NCBI GenBank assembly: GCA_965659675.1
Contig: CBFHWY010000012.1
Coordinates: 1 to 44,619, forward strand
DNA: 44,619 nt
Direction of reading: 5' to 3'
From: CBFHWY01 sp965659675
Lineage (GTDB): Bacteria; Bacteroidota; Bacteroidia; Flavobacteriales_G; Salibacteraceae
Shown here: one piece after another, positions 1-7,856 of the stretch
How the letters are laid out: each line of letters starts with the position of its first letter
How positions within the stretch are numbered: the stretch's first letter is position 1
The notes under the pieces: model-generated
Databases searched by the model: none
The model's input: only the letters and a program-made list of their open reading frames with translations
Told to the model about the DNA's origin: nothing
Position numbers and translations under genes: made by a program

Positions 1-25
1 TGATCATTTCTCTTTTCAATAACAA

Positions 26-709
26 TCAGTTGGTTTTTCCTTTTGAGTCCTTGGCGTAATCAGGCCATTTTTTCCCAAAGCGATATGAAAGGCCAATTGA
101 ACCCGAAACAAGGTTGACTGCAGCTCCAGTTGGAAATGGGTATAATATTGGATTAGTCGTTGATGCTCTCCAAATCATATGAATATATCTAAGACTTGAC
201 TCCAAAGCAAATGAGCGAAACAATTGACAAGAAAAATCTAGTCCCATTGATGCGAATGGGTCAAAACTTTTGTGATTATATATAAAGGCTTCTAATTGTG
301 AAATGTTATAAATATATCCTTCAAATCCAAACCTTAATCCTAATCCAGCACAAAGTGACCATTTTAATCTCTCCCCTTCATTGAAAATGTACTCCTGTCT
401 TATTTCCCATAAATTGGAATTTCTCCATAAGAGCTCACCGTCTTCAAATTTATTGTCCGCCCATGCGTAGTTTGAAAAATACCTTTCATAAGATATTGTC
501 GTTCGGTACCTGGCATGATAACGAACTCCATATTCAAAACGATATGCTCTAACCAGACTTGCACCATAGGCCTTCTCGAAGCCAAATTGCATAGGACTTC
601 CATCAAAATATTTATGAGTTGGATAGGCTATGCTAAGTTCGTGTCCTACTTTTTGGCTGTAGGAAGACAAAAAGGAAAACAACACAAAAGTTAATAGAAG
701 CGTCCTCAA
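26..709 (-). CDS. Secreted outer-membrane beta-barrel-like protein, function unknown
   Basis: The 227-residue protein starts with a classical signal peptide (hydrophobic core LLLTFVLFSFLSS, probable cleavage after SYS before QK). The rest alternates aromatic and polar residues and ends in a segment, GSIGLSYRFGKKW, that resembles a last beta strand of an outer-membrane barrel. A short charged tail follows. I see no enzymatic motif. It stands alone on the minus strand, 35 bases downstream of hepT's stop. The assignment as a small barrel rests on composition and strand pattern only. A periplasmic beta-rich protein is the alternative. Confidence 0.6.
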   Translation of the reverse strand: MRTLLLTFVLFSFLSSYSQKVGHELSIAYPTHKYFDGSPMQFGFEKAYGASLVRAYRFEYGVRYHARYRTTISYERYFSNYAWADNKFEDGELLWRNSNLWEIRQEYIFNEGERLKWSLCAGLGLRFGFEGYIYNISQLEAFIYNHKSFDPFASMGLDFSCQLFRSFALESSLRYIHMIWRASTTNPILYPFPTGAAVNLVSGSIGLSYRFGKKWPDYAKDSKGKTN

Positions 710-744
710 TTTATCACTGAATGAGCTATTACTGCGGCAGGAAG

Positions 745-1089
745 TTAATTGTTTTTTATAAGCGCTTGATTTAGAGCGCTTATTAATTCTTCTAAATCAT
801 CTGAAATAATATCCCAAACAATTTGCAGATCAACCCCAAAGTATTCATGTATAAGTCTGTTGCGGTAACCTTTGAGTCTGAGCCAGGGAATTTCGGTATG
901 CGCATTTTGCATTTCAAGGCTAACTCGGCTCGAAGCCTCACCAATTATCTCAAAGTTTCTAACAACAGCGTCAATGGTCTTGTCATCTTCAATGAATTCA
1001 TCAAATGACAAACCCTTCACATATTCCAATATTTTCTTGGCAGATTCGAGCATATCGTGAACGAGCAGATGATCATCTCGCTTAGACAT
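745..1089 (-). CDS. hepT: HepT-like ribonuclease toxin (DUF86)
   Basis: This 114-residue all-helical protein carries the HEPN-superfamily signature R-x4-H-x-Y, seen as RNRLIHEY in its second half, which forms the RNase active site in HepT dimers. The conserved stretch around EIIGEAS is also typical of DUF86. Its start overlaps the end of the upstream nucleotidyltransferase gene by 8 bases, so the two are co-translated as a pair. In known MntA-HepT systems the toxin is neutralised when the antitoxin AMPylates the tyrosine of this motif; that Tyr is present here. Length and order (antitoxin first) match the family. The toxin looks intact. Confidence 0.88.
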   Translation of the reverse strand: MSKRDDHLLVHDMLESAKKILEYVKGLSFDEFIEDDKTIDAVVRNFEIIGEASSRVSLEMQNAHTEIPWLRLKGYRNRLIHEYFGVDLQIVWDIISDDLEELISALNQALIKNN

Positions 1090-1372
1090 AAATCAAGTCT
1101 TCTTCGATAGCACGCAAATACTTTGATTTGATGCCATTCCTGGAAACCAAATCTACTTTGGAACCTAAGGCAGATTCTAGCTCTTCAGCCAGATCAATAA
1201 ACTTTGAACCAATCTTTCCATTGAGTTCGACCAATATGTCAATGTCACTATGAGAAAATTGTTCATTCCTAGAATAAGAGCCAAATAGTGCCATGGATGC
1301 AATGGGGTACTTTTTTGACAATTTTTTCTTTAAATCTCGGAGTTTAAGAAGTAAATCTTCCTTCGGAGCCAT
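1082..1372 (-). CDS. mntA: MntA-like nucleotidyltransferase antitoxin
   Basis: This 96-residue minimal nucleotidyltransferase (Pol-beta fold) has the diagnostic GS-x10-D-x-D motif (GSYSRNEQFSHSDIDILVE) at about residues 31-49. A third acidic position falls in KVDLV near residue 75. In characterised pairs this protein AMPylates HepT and so silences it. It precedes hepT and overlaps it by 8 bases, which fixes both partners in one operon. The ATG at 1372 is the only good start; a candidate -7 element lies only 5 bases upstream, so the mRNA may be nearly leaderless. The partner and motif make this call firm, although chromosomal pairs can also be domesticated. Confidence 0.88.
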   Translation of the reverse strand: MAPKEDLLLKLRDLKKKLSKKYPIASMALFGSYSRNEQFSHSDIDILVELNGKIGSKFIDLAEELESALGSKVDLVSRNGIKSKYLRAIEEDLIYV

Positions 1373-1376
1373 GATT

Positions 1377-1409
1377 CAAATTTAATGATTCATTTGTCAA
1401 ACCAGCAAC
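1377..1409 (-). promoter_or_regulatory. Candidate Bacteroidota-type promoter of mntA-hepT
   Basis: Read on the minus strand, the -7 element TAAATTTG (1384-1377) fits TAnnTTTG. A GTTG lies 21 bases upstream (1409-1406), close to the spacing of the -33/-7 promoters of this phylum. It would start transcription almost at the mntA start codon. Such short motifs recur by chance in AT-rich DNA. Confidence 0.3.
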
Positions 1410-1462
1410 TAATGCACACCGCTTTATTCAGGTAAATCGAAAACAAAAGACTAATGCTATGA

Positions 1463-1543
1463 TCAGGAGATGTGTACTACAAAGGGGAGCCTTCAGAATT
1501 GATGCAAAAGCTCAAAGGGAGTGGTAAAGTGGAGAAGCTCTAG
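1463..1543 (+). pseudogene. Possible C-terminal remnant of a head-GIN (DUF2807) protein
   Basis: In the 166-base gap between mntA and the TfoX-N gene, one plus-strand frame reads SGDVYYKGEPSELMQKL then KGSGKVEKL and a stop at 1541-1543. The pattern GSGDVYYKG-x-P...GSG is characteristic of the C-terminal beta-helix turn of DUF2807 head-GIN adhesin-like proteins. Nothing upstream continues the frame (a stop lies directly before it) and no start codon fits, so this would be a degraded tail of a lost gene. It is only 26 codons, so chance similarity cannot be excluded. Its stop shares a palindromic CTAG with the convergent TfoX-N gene. Confidence 0.35.
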
Positions 1544-1887
1544 GCTTTCTCTCGTTTGCTCGAATTTGCAAATGGATTCCAGGCCAAACATTCCTCGATC
1601 CAATAATTGAGATCTGCTTCCATGTCATAGCCCTCTGGATTTACATACATGAAACCTTTCATCGGTCTGCCGGTGAAGTCCATCTCAGTAACTCCAGTCT
1701 TGCTCAGATAAAAGTCTTTCTTCTTAGGGTCAACACGAATCATCAATCGTTCACCTAAGATTCCTAAACACATCTTATCGTCAACCATAAAAGCCAAACC
1801 ACCGAACATCTTCTTCAATGAAAAATGCACTTTTTTGGCTTTTAGAGATCGCTCAAGGCGTTCTTGCAGATCTTCATCGTAAGCCAT
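1540..1887 (-). CDS. TfoX N-terminal domain family protein
   Basis: The 115-residue protein is a stand-alone TfoX-N domain. It contains the conserved MFGGLAFMVDDKMCLGI core at about residues 27-43 and the typical downstream blocks RVDPKK and GRPMKGFMYV. TfoX of gamma-proteobacteria regulates competence, but the single-domain versions common in Bacteroidota have no established role and are usually annotated by domain only. Its ATG overlaps the stop of the upstream SRPBCC gene as TAATG, so the two probably share an mRNA. The downstream end abuts a possible head-GIN remnant on the other strand. Confidence 0.85.
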   Translation of the reverse strand: MAYDEDLQERLERSLKAKKVHFSLKKMFGGLAFMVDDKMCLGILGERLMIRVDPKKKDFYLSKTGVTEMDFTGRPMKGFMYVNPEGYDMEADLNYWIEECLAWNPFANSSKREKA

Positions 1888-2336
1888 TACTTACTCACAC
1901 TTTTACCTGTCTCCACATAATTCTTAAAGTCGACCATAAACTTACGCGATTGCTTTTTAAATGCTCCCGGCATCAACTTTAGCATGATCTTGTACATGAA
2001 TTTATCGGCTTTAAACTCCGATTCTGAGATCCAGCGGGTTTTTTGATCATCAATCTTTTCGAAGAAGTTCTTCTGACCATTCCACATTCCAAGAGCTTGA
2101 TAACTCGCATAAAAGTGATTGGGCAATTGATTGTCGATAATGGTCTCTTTGAGTTTTGATAAACCTGAATTCTTGTAGTGAAGAATAGTTGTTGAGCCGT
2201 TCTTCCCCGGTTCACCTTATAGTTCTTCGATGCGGTCAAATCCTTTTTGCCAGTGTTTGAGCGATTCTGGATCCTGAAATTTTTCAACTACTTCTTGAAG
2301 GGGTTTATCGATCTCTAATTCAACGGTATATTTCAT
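1887..2336 (-). pseudogene. SRPBCC-family (polyketide-cyclase-like) gene interrupted by an in-frame stop
   Basis: Reading from the ATG at 2336, codons 1-39 give a normal SRPBCC start (MKYTVELEIDKP, then WQKGFDRIEEL). A TAA at 2219-2217 then interrupts. The same frame continues without shift through GEPGKNGSTTILHYK to the stop at 1887, giving about 148 codons in all, the usual length of the family. The GEPG-x-x-GS block right after the stop is conserved in relatives, so the stop sits inside the domain. A single base change (for example from CAA, GAA or AAA) explains it. A short TTG-initiated C-terminal piece (1887-2126) is unlikely to be functional. Either a recent nonsense mutation or a sequencing error. 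Confidence 0.75.
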
Positions 2337-2388
2337 GGCTCGGGTGATTTGATTTCAAACTTAGGAGATTTTGGTTTGTTTTGCTTTC

Positions 2389-3351
2389 ATGTTAGATCTA
2401 CTCATTGTGGGCGGCGGACCAATTGGGCTTGCATGTGGAATTGAAAGCCAGAAGCACGGCTTATCATACCGCATTATAGAAAAAGGAGTTTTGGTGAATA
2501 GCCTGTATCACTATCCGCTCAACATGAGCTTCTTCTCTACCTCAGATAAACTGGAGATCGGTGGAGTTCCTTTTGTTTCTCACAATGTCAAGCCCACGCG
2601 CAGCGAGGCCATTGAGTACTACAGACGCGTGGCAATGAAGTTTGATCTGAACATCGGGCTCTACGAGGCTTTAAAGAAGATCAAAAAAGAGGCAGATCAT
2701 TATGTGATCACAACAGAGAAAGGAGAATACAAAGCCAGGAACGTTGTTTTGGCAACGGGATTCTACGACATTGAGAACCAATTGAATATTCCCGGAGAGA
2801 AACTAGATAAAGTGTCTCATTATTACCTCGACCCTCACCCCTACTTTCGTCAGGATCTGGTAATTGTTGGCGCCAAAAACTCTGCAGTAGACGCAGCGCT
2901 GGAATGCTGGAGAAAAGGAGCGAAATCTGTTACCATGATCATCCGCGAGGACAAAATTTCCGACAGCGTAAAGTATTGGGTTCGTCCAGATATCATTAAT
3001 CGTATTGAAGAAGGCAGTATCAAAGCTTACTTCAATTCCGAACTAAAAGAAATCAAGACGAGCACCGTCATTTTTGACAGCCCAGAGGGTCAACAAGAGA
3101 TCAAAAACGACTTTGTTCTGGCTCTAACTGGGTATCGACCTGATTTCTCCTTAATGGAGGATTTAGGCGTTGATCTGGATCGAGATGACTCGATGATCCC
3201 AAGCTATAACGAATCTACGATGGAGTCCAATGTTTCAGGCCTTTACCTCGCTGGCGTGGTTTGCGGTGGACTACAAACACGCAAATGGTTTATTGAAAAT
3301 TCAAGAGTGCATGCCGACTTGATTACCAGCGACATAAAGAAGAAATGCTGA
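2389..3351 (+). CDS. ypdA: YpdA-like FAD/NAD(P)-dependent (bacillithiol) disulfide reductase
   Basis: The protein (320 residues from this ATG) is a single-chain flavoprotein with the FAD-binding GGGPIG at residues 8-13. It also has the YpdA signatures YHYPLNMSFFSTSDKLEIG, a second dinucleotide site VIVGAKNSAVDAALE, the ATG motif VLATGFY, and LYLAGVVCGG near the C-terminus. YpdA (Bdr) recycles oxidised bacillithiol with NADPH. bshA lies 6 kb away at 9310, which supports that pathway. The ATG at 2389 is preferred to the upstream in-frame TTG at 2371 because the Rossmann strand begins directly after it. Oddity: the Cys found as GGGPCG in characterised YpdA is Ile here. Confidence 0.85.
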   Translation: MLDLLIVGGGPIGLACGIESQKHGLSYRIIEKGVLVNSLYHYPLNMSFFSTSDKLEIGGVPFVSHNVKPTRSEAIEYYRRVAMKFDLNIGLYEALKKIKKEADHYVITTEKGEYKARNVVLATGFYDIENQLNIPGEKLDKVSHYYLDPHPYFRQDLVIVGAKNSAVDAALECWRKGAKSVTMIIREDKISDSVKYWVRPDIINRIEEGSIKAYFNSELKEIKTSTVIFDSPEGQQEIKNDFVLALTGYRPDFSLMEDLGVDLDRDDSMIPSYNESTMESNVSGLYLAGVVCGGLQTRKWFIENSRVHADLITSDIKKKC

Positions 3352-3455
3352 ATTATTATTTGATTTTCTCAAACACTTGAGCACTTTTTCTGTTCTTTCG
3401 TAAATCGATTTTCCCCAAAAGAAATTGTTGAATTGAGGTTTTTAAAAACAGATTG

Positions 3456-4205
3456 ATGGAGATCCTTATTTTCATGATAGTTATTTGGTACGGGGGCTTA
3501 TTCTTCCAAACCTTATTCCACCACCGGTACGCAGCGCATCAGACTTTTGAGATTTCGAGAAGTACTGAAAAGCTCTTTTACATTCTAAGCTGGATATTCC
3601 AAGGAAGTAGCTATTTAAGTGCCTATGGCTATGGCGTTATGCACAGAATTCACCATGCTTATGCGGATACTGAAAAGGATCCCCATTCACCTAAAATAGA
3701 TAAGAATCTGTTTAAAATGATGTGGAAGACTAGACAGGTATATCAGGAAATCAATCACCAGAAAGTTAAAGTTGAAGAACGTTTTTTAAATAATGTGCCG
3801 CAATGGAAAAAGTTTGACGTTTTTGCGAGTTCCTGGTTTAGCAGGATGTTTTGGGTACTTGTGTACGCCACCTTCTTTTACTTTTTCGCTACGGCCTGGT
3901 GGCAGTGGTTACTTCTTCCAATTGCTATTCTGATGGCACCTATTCATGGGGCGATCATTAACTGGTTCGCACACATCTATGGTTACGTCAATTTTAAAGT
4001 AAAGGATACCTCTAAAAATTTCTTGCCTTTCGATTTTTTGATGTTAGGGGAAGCTTATCATAACAATCATCATAAGCGCAGTAATGATCCCAATTTTGGT
4101 GTACGGTGGCATGAGATTGACCCGGTGTACTTGATAATGAGAGTACTTCACGCACTTAAAATCATTCGAATCAAGAAGCTAAAGGCTAAGGTCTCAACTC
4201 CCTGA
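3456..4205 (+). CDS. Acyl-CoA / fatty-acid desaturase (membrane di-iron)
   Basis: The 249-residue integral membrane protein carries the three histidine boxes of the delta-9-type desaturase family: HHRYAAH at about residue 23, HRIHHAY at about residue 64 and HNNHHK near residue 200. These bind the two irons that introduce a cis double bond into an acyl chain. Hydrophobic segments flank the boxes: at the start, around SWIFQGSSYL, and at FWVLVYATFFYFF to LLLPIAILMA. It is at the short end of the family, with no cytochrome b5 domain, as usual in Bacteroidota. The ATG at 3456 is used rather than the TTG one codon before it. It likely adjusts membrane fluidity. The next 287 bases hold no recognisable gene. 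Confidence 0.9.
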   Translation: MEILIFMIVIWYGGLFFQTLFHHRYAAHQTFEISRSTEKLFYILSWIFQGSSYLSAYGYGVMHRIHHAYADTEKDPHSPKIDKNLFKMMWKTRQVYQEINHQKVKVEERFLNNVPQWKKFDVFASSWFSRMFWVLVYATFFYFFATAWWQWLLLPIAILMAPIHGAIINWFAHIYGYVNFKVKDTSKNFLPFDFLMLGEAYHNNHHKRSNDPNFGVRWHEIDPVYLIMRVLHALKIIRIKKLKAKVSTP

Positions 4206-4492
4206 TCAGCTTTTAGAGTCAAGAGCTTCTACACCCCCTACCTGCCCGACCCAATTGTAACAAAACAGGTTATTCTCACTGGACACTTTGGTGAGACCAG
4301 GAGTATTAACTCACAATTTGATTGAAGCTTTATCCTGAGTTAGTTAGCCTGCTTTTAATAGGATCAGATATTTGGTGGCTTAACTAGAGTTTTATATTAT
4401 TGTTTATACCTGATAATGAAATAGATAGTATTTACGCAGGATGGCGGAACCGAAAAGCCTTACGAGTAGGACAAGCTTAAACCAAACTAATT

Positions 4493-4901
4493 ATGGATCC
4501 AGTTGAAGCATTATATGGTGCACTCGCCGCTGCCGGTATAGGTGTGCTGTAATCTTTGAACTAATCATTCTTGTACTATTGATCGTCAGTTATTGGATGA
4601 TCTTTGAAAAAGCAGGAAAGCCGGGGTGGCCTCCATCATTCCAATCTACAACGCAGTGGTACTGCTGCAAGTTGCGAAGAAACCAGTTTGGTGGATCATC
4701 TTGTTGCTAATTCCTTTTGTAAACCTGATCGTTTACATCGTTCTTCTACATGCAATTTCAAAAGTCTTTGGAAAAGGTGGTGGCTTTACAGTTGGACTTT
4801 TCCTTCTGCCATTTATCTTTTTTCCAATTCTGGGTTTTGGAAGTGCAAAATATCAGGGAAGTACAGAAGAAGCAGGGGCTCCCTCTACATCTACTGAATG
4901 A
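4493..4901 (+). pseudogene. DUF5684 membrane protein gene with two single-base frameshifts
   Basis: Three consecutive frames rebuild one small membrane protein. From ATG 4493, MDPVEALYGALAAAGIGVL ends at TAA 4550. The +1 frame then continues VIFELIILVLLIVSYWMIFEKAGKPGW. A second shift near 4628 leads into ASIIPIYNAVVLLQVAKKP and on to the stop at 4901. The joined protein (about 137 residues) matches the DUF5684 pattern W-x-I-F-x-KAGKPGWA-x-IIPIYN, then WWI-LL-IPFVN, then LPFIFFPILGFG. Each break is repaired by restoring one G (after 4549 and in the run before 4630). Two losses in 80 bases mean either a decayed gene or local sequence error. Confidence 0.75.
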
Positions 4902-5046
4902 TATCGGACTAAAGGTCGGCTTTATAAATTCATAACATCTAAACACTCGAGCGCGGCGACCACGTCTCGCTTTTTTGTGCTCTACACCCATGTCAATTTA
5001 AGCCCATACTAGCTTTTAAGCACTCATTAGAGATAATAAGCTGATC

Positions 5047-7032
5047 TCAATAGTCCAACAAAAGCTGAATCTTCCTCTCCAGGGCTGATTTTGCTAAAAA
5101 ACCCTCTTCCAAATTCGCTGAAAAAGGCACAGGCGTATCCATACTTGCAAGGCGCATCACCGGTGCATCAAGATCCTCAAAACAGTTTTCGTTGATCAAA
5201 GCAGCGATCTCTGCTCCTATTCCTCCCGTTAAGGTGTCTTCGTGTAGAACCAGCACCTTGCCCGTTTTTCGAACGGACTCAAAAACTGCCTCCTCATCAA
5301 GGGGCATTAATGATCTAAGGTCGATGAGATCGATAGCCAGCTCTGGATGTTCTGCCATATAGTCCATGGCCCAATGCACACCCATACCATAGGTGATGAT
5401 ACTCAAATCATTTCCTTCTGAGATCACTTTTGCTTTTCCAATTGGTAATTCGTAGTAATCCTCCGGAACAGGGCCTGAAATAGATCGATATAATGCTTTG
5501 TGCTCAAAGAAAAGAACGGGATTCTTCTCTTCTACCGCCCTGGTCATCAATCCTTTGGCGTCCGACGGAAATGCAGGGTAAAGAATGATCAATCCTGGAA
5601 CATGAAAAAACCAGGCTTCGTTGCTCTGGGAGTGAAAGGGCCCAGCCCCTACTCCTGCACCAGTGGGCATGCGAATCACCACATCAGCCTCTTGGCCCCA
5701 ACGCCAATGGATCTTCGCCAGGTTATTGACGATCTGGTTAAATCCGCAACTCACAAAATCGGCAAACTGCATCTCCATGACCGACTTTCTGCCTTTAATG
5801 GATAAACCAAGTGCAGCTCCTACTATGGCGCTTTCGCAAAGTGGGGTGTTTCGCACCCGATCTTTTCCAAATTCCTCGACAAATCCTTCTGTTACTTTGA
5901 AAACACCTCCGTATTCGGCTACATCCTGACCCATGATCACCAGATCCTGGTGTTTTTGCATGGATTGTTGCAGACCTTCTCTTACCGCATCCACTAAACG
6001 GATCTCCCGGTCTGTGCTGATCAGATCTTCTTCCTTGTTGTTCGCTTTGGGATCTGCAGCAAAAAGATCATTCAATTCTTGCTGTTCATCAAATTCAACG
6101 GGAGCTTCTGCATAGGCCTCTTCAAGACCTTCTTCGATCTCCTTCTTGATCTCAGCCCTCATGCTCTCAATACCTGCCTCATCGATCAGGCCTTCATCCA
6201 TCAGGAAGCGCTCGTAATTATCTACCGGATCCTTTTTTGCCCACTCCTCAAAAAGCTCAGAAGGAACATATTTAGTGCCACTCGCCTCCTCGTGTCCGCG
6301 CATTCGGAAGGTATTGCACTCCAGCAGAAATGGTCTGGGTCGCTCAATGATCGACTTGCGAATGTCCCTGATCGTGTGATAAACCTCCAGAATATTATTG
6401 CCGTCAATGCTCAATGCATCCATGTGGTAACCCGGACCTTTTTTCACAAAACTTTGAAACTTGAATTGCTCGTGCGAGGGCGTTGAGAGTCCGTATCCAT
6501 TATTCTCTATGCAAAAGATCACAGGTAGATCCCAAACACTGGCTACATTGAGTGCCTCGTGAAATTCACCTTCTGATGTTCCGCCGTCACCGCTAAAAAC
6601 CAATACAGCTTTTTTGTCTTCGTCCAGGAGATGTCCGAGTGCGATGCCATCGGCAATGGAAAGTTGAGGGCCAAGATGTGAGATCATCCCTACGATGTGA
6701 TGTTCTTTTGAACCAAAGTGAAATGAGCGATCGCGACCTTTGGTGAACCCACTGGCTTTGCCCTGGAATTGAGCAAATAAACGTTTGAGTGGAATCCCAC
6801 GTCCGGTAAAGATCCCGAGGTTTCGGTGCATTGGAAGTACAAACTCATCACTTTCCATGGCCATAATGGAGCCCACCGAGATCGCTTCCTGTCCCATTCC
6901 AGAGAACCATTTTGAGATCTTTCCCTGTCGAAGAAGGATCAGCATCTTCTCTTCGATCATTCGCGGTTTTAGCAGCTGACGAAAGAGATCGATCAGCTCT
7001 TCCTTACTTAAATCTTTCCGGTCGAAGTCCAT
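5047..7032 (-). CDS. 2-oxo-acid dehydrogenase E1, fused alpha and beta subunits
   Basis: The 661-residue protein joins an E1-alpha half (about 1-320) to an E1-beta half (about 343-661). The alpha half has the thiamine diphosphate motif GDG (148-150) followed about 27 residues later by NN (177-178), plus the E1-alpha loop RFMRGHE-like FRMRGHEEASG. The beta half starts at REIRLVDAVREGL and contains GVFKVTEGF, RNTPLCESAIVGAALG and DLIDLRSLMPLDEEA. This fusion is common in Bacteroidota and is usually assigned to the branched-chain 2-oxo-acid dehydrogenase complex, which decarboxylates substrate and passes the acyl group to E2 lipoate. No E2 gene is adjacent, so substrate is inferred; a pyruvate-type complex remains possible. 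Confidence 0.9.
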   Translation of the reverse strand: MDFDRKDLSKEELIDLFRQLLKPRMIEEKMLILLRQGKISKWFSGMGQEAISVGSIMAMESDEFVLPMHRNLGIFTGRGIPLKRLFAQFQGKASGFTKGRDRSFHFGSKEHHIVGMISHLGPQLSIADGIALGHLLDEDKKAVLVFSGDGGTSEGEFHEALNVASVWDLPVIFCIENNGYGLSTPSHEQFKFQSFVKKGPGYHMDALSIDGNNILEVYHTIRDIRKSIIERPRPFLLECNTFRMRGHEEASGTKYVPSELFEEWAKKDPVDNYERFLMDEGLIDEAGIESMRAEIKKEIEEGLEEAYAEAPVEFDEQQELNDLFAADPKANNKEEDLISTDREIRLVDAVREGLQQSMQKHQDLVIMGQDVAEYGGVFKVTEGFVEEFGKDRVRNTPLCESAIVGAALGLSIKGRKSVMEMQFADFVSCGFNQIVNNLAKIHWRWGQEADVVIRMPTGAGVGAGPFHSQSNEAWFFHVPGLIILYPAFPSDAKGLMTRAVEEKNPVLFFEHKALYRSISGPVPEDYYELPIGKAKVISEGNDLSIITYGMGVHWAMDYMAEHPELAIDLIDLRSLMPLDEEAVFESVRKTGKVLVLHEDTLTGGIGAEIAALINENCFEDLDAPVMRLASMDTPVPFSANLEEGFLAKSALERKIQLLLDY

Positions 7033-7078
7033 TCCATAGGATTTGAGGACTAAAATAATTCTAGTTTATATCCTTGAC

Positions 7079-7086
7079 TACTTTTG
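7079..7086 (+). promoter_or_regulatory. Candidate -7 promoter element (TACTTTTG)
   Basis: TACTTTTG fits TAnnTTTG and lies 11 bases before the ATG at 7098, so the leader would be very short. No convincing -33 TTG is placed 17-23 bases upstream. It supports the ATG at 7098 over the upstream in-frame start at 7074. Confidence 0.3.
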
Positions 7087-7097
7087 TGCTTAAAATT

Positions 7098-7856
7098 ATG
7101 AACATCAGAACTACCATCATTATCCTCTTCAGTGCTTTGACACTCAGTTCTTGTCTTGAGAACGAAAAAGGATGCACCGATCCAAAAGCAGATAACTACA
7201 ACTTCAATGCGACCAAGGACGATGGCTCTTGTTTGTATGGAGGAAAGACCATCGAAGAGATCATGGATGATGGTGGCTTTAACCCTGTTGGCGGAGGAGA
7301 TACCATCTATGTAGGTTGCATGGATACTTCGGCAATCAATTACGACCCCAAGGCCAATGTTTCTGGTCCATGTTATTTTGTTGGTTGTACCGATACAGCG
7401 GCTGCCAACTATGACCCTCAGGCTACTATAAATGATCCTTCAGCCTGTATTTATGAAGGTTGCACTGATCCTGAGGCTGACAATTACGATCCCCGTGCAA
7501 CGATCGATGATGGCTCGTGTATAGGTAAGCGGGAGAAGTTTGTTGGAGATTGGGATGTGAGCTCCGACTGTGGATTCCAATTCCTAATTGCAGGCACACA
7601 GAACATCAGTATCGTAAGTGGTAACCAAGATGAAATACTCTTTTCTCCTTTTGTAGGAGGTGGCGATGCCGTGGGAGAAGTAGACAACCGCGTAGAGGTT
7701 GAGATTCCGCAAAGCAGCAACGGCCCATTCGATTTTAGTGCTTCTGGTGAGATCAGTGCTAATGGTCAGGAAATCACATTAGATATCGCGTACACCAACA
7801 ACATTCCTTTTGTTGGAGGAAGCGGAACCTGCACAGCCACCTACATCAAGCAGTAG
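7098..7856 (+). CDS. Lipoprotein with four Cys-bounded GCTD...NYDP...DDGSC repeats
   Basis: The signal peptide ends in the lipobox LTLSSC, so the mature N-terminus is a lipidated Cys. Four repeats follow: GCTDPKADNYNFNATKDDGSC, then GCMDTSAINYDP, GCTDTAAANYDP, and GCTDPEADNYDPRATIDDGSC. Each is a roughly 21-residue unit bounded by two Cys and rich in Asp/Asn. Such units recur in surface proteins of marine Bacteroidota and look suited to Ca2+ binding. A 27-residue insert rich in Gly and Asp separates repeats 1 and 2. The C-terminal 110 residues form a lipocalin/META-like beta domain starting at KFVGDWDVSSDC. The ATG at 7098 places the lipobox correctly. The stop directly abuts the next start. 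Confidence 0.8.
   Translation: MNIRTTIIILFSALTLSSCLENEKGCTDPKADNYNFNATKDDGSCLYGGKTIEEIMDDGGFNPVGGGDTIYVGCMDTSAINYDPKANVSGPCYFVGCTDTAAANYDPQATINDPSACIYEGCTDPEADNYDPRATIDDGSCIGKREKFVGDWDVSSDCGFQFLIAGTQNISIVSGNQDEILFSPFVGGGDAVGEVDNRVEVEIPQSSNGPFDFSASGEISANGQEITLDIAYTNNIPFVGGSGTCTATYIKQ

Noticed and set aside
1979..2287. 102-residue minus-strand frame across the SRPBCC gene
   Set aside because: It is in another frame and lacks any family pattern. The true frame is shown by continuous SRPBCC homology on both sides of the stop at 2217-2219.
3368..3389. Possible terminator CTCAA-ACAC-TTGAG plus T-run after the YpdA-like gene
   Set aside because: A 5-bp stem rich in A-T is too weak to claim as a terminator.
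4946..4980. Terminator-like run CGAG...CTCG followed by T's after the DUF5684 gene
   Set aside because: The stem is only about 4 bp, with no further pairing. Not enough to call.
4604..4991. Several overlapping short frames near the DUF5684 gene
   Set aside because: Only the joined three-frame reading gives a known membrane protein. The others, including the Arg/Cys-rich minus-strand frame, look random.
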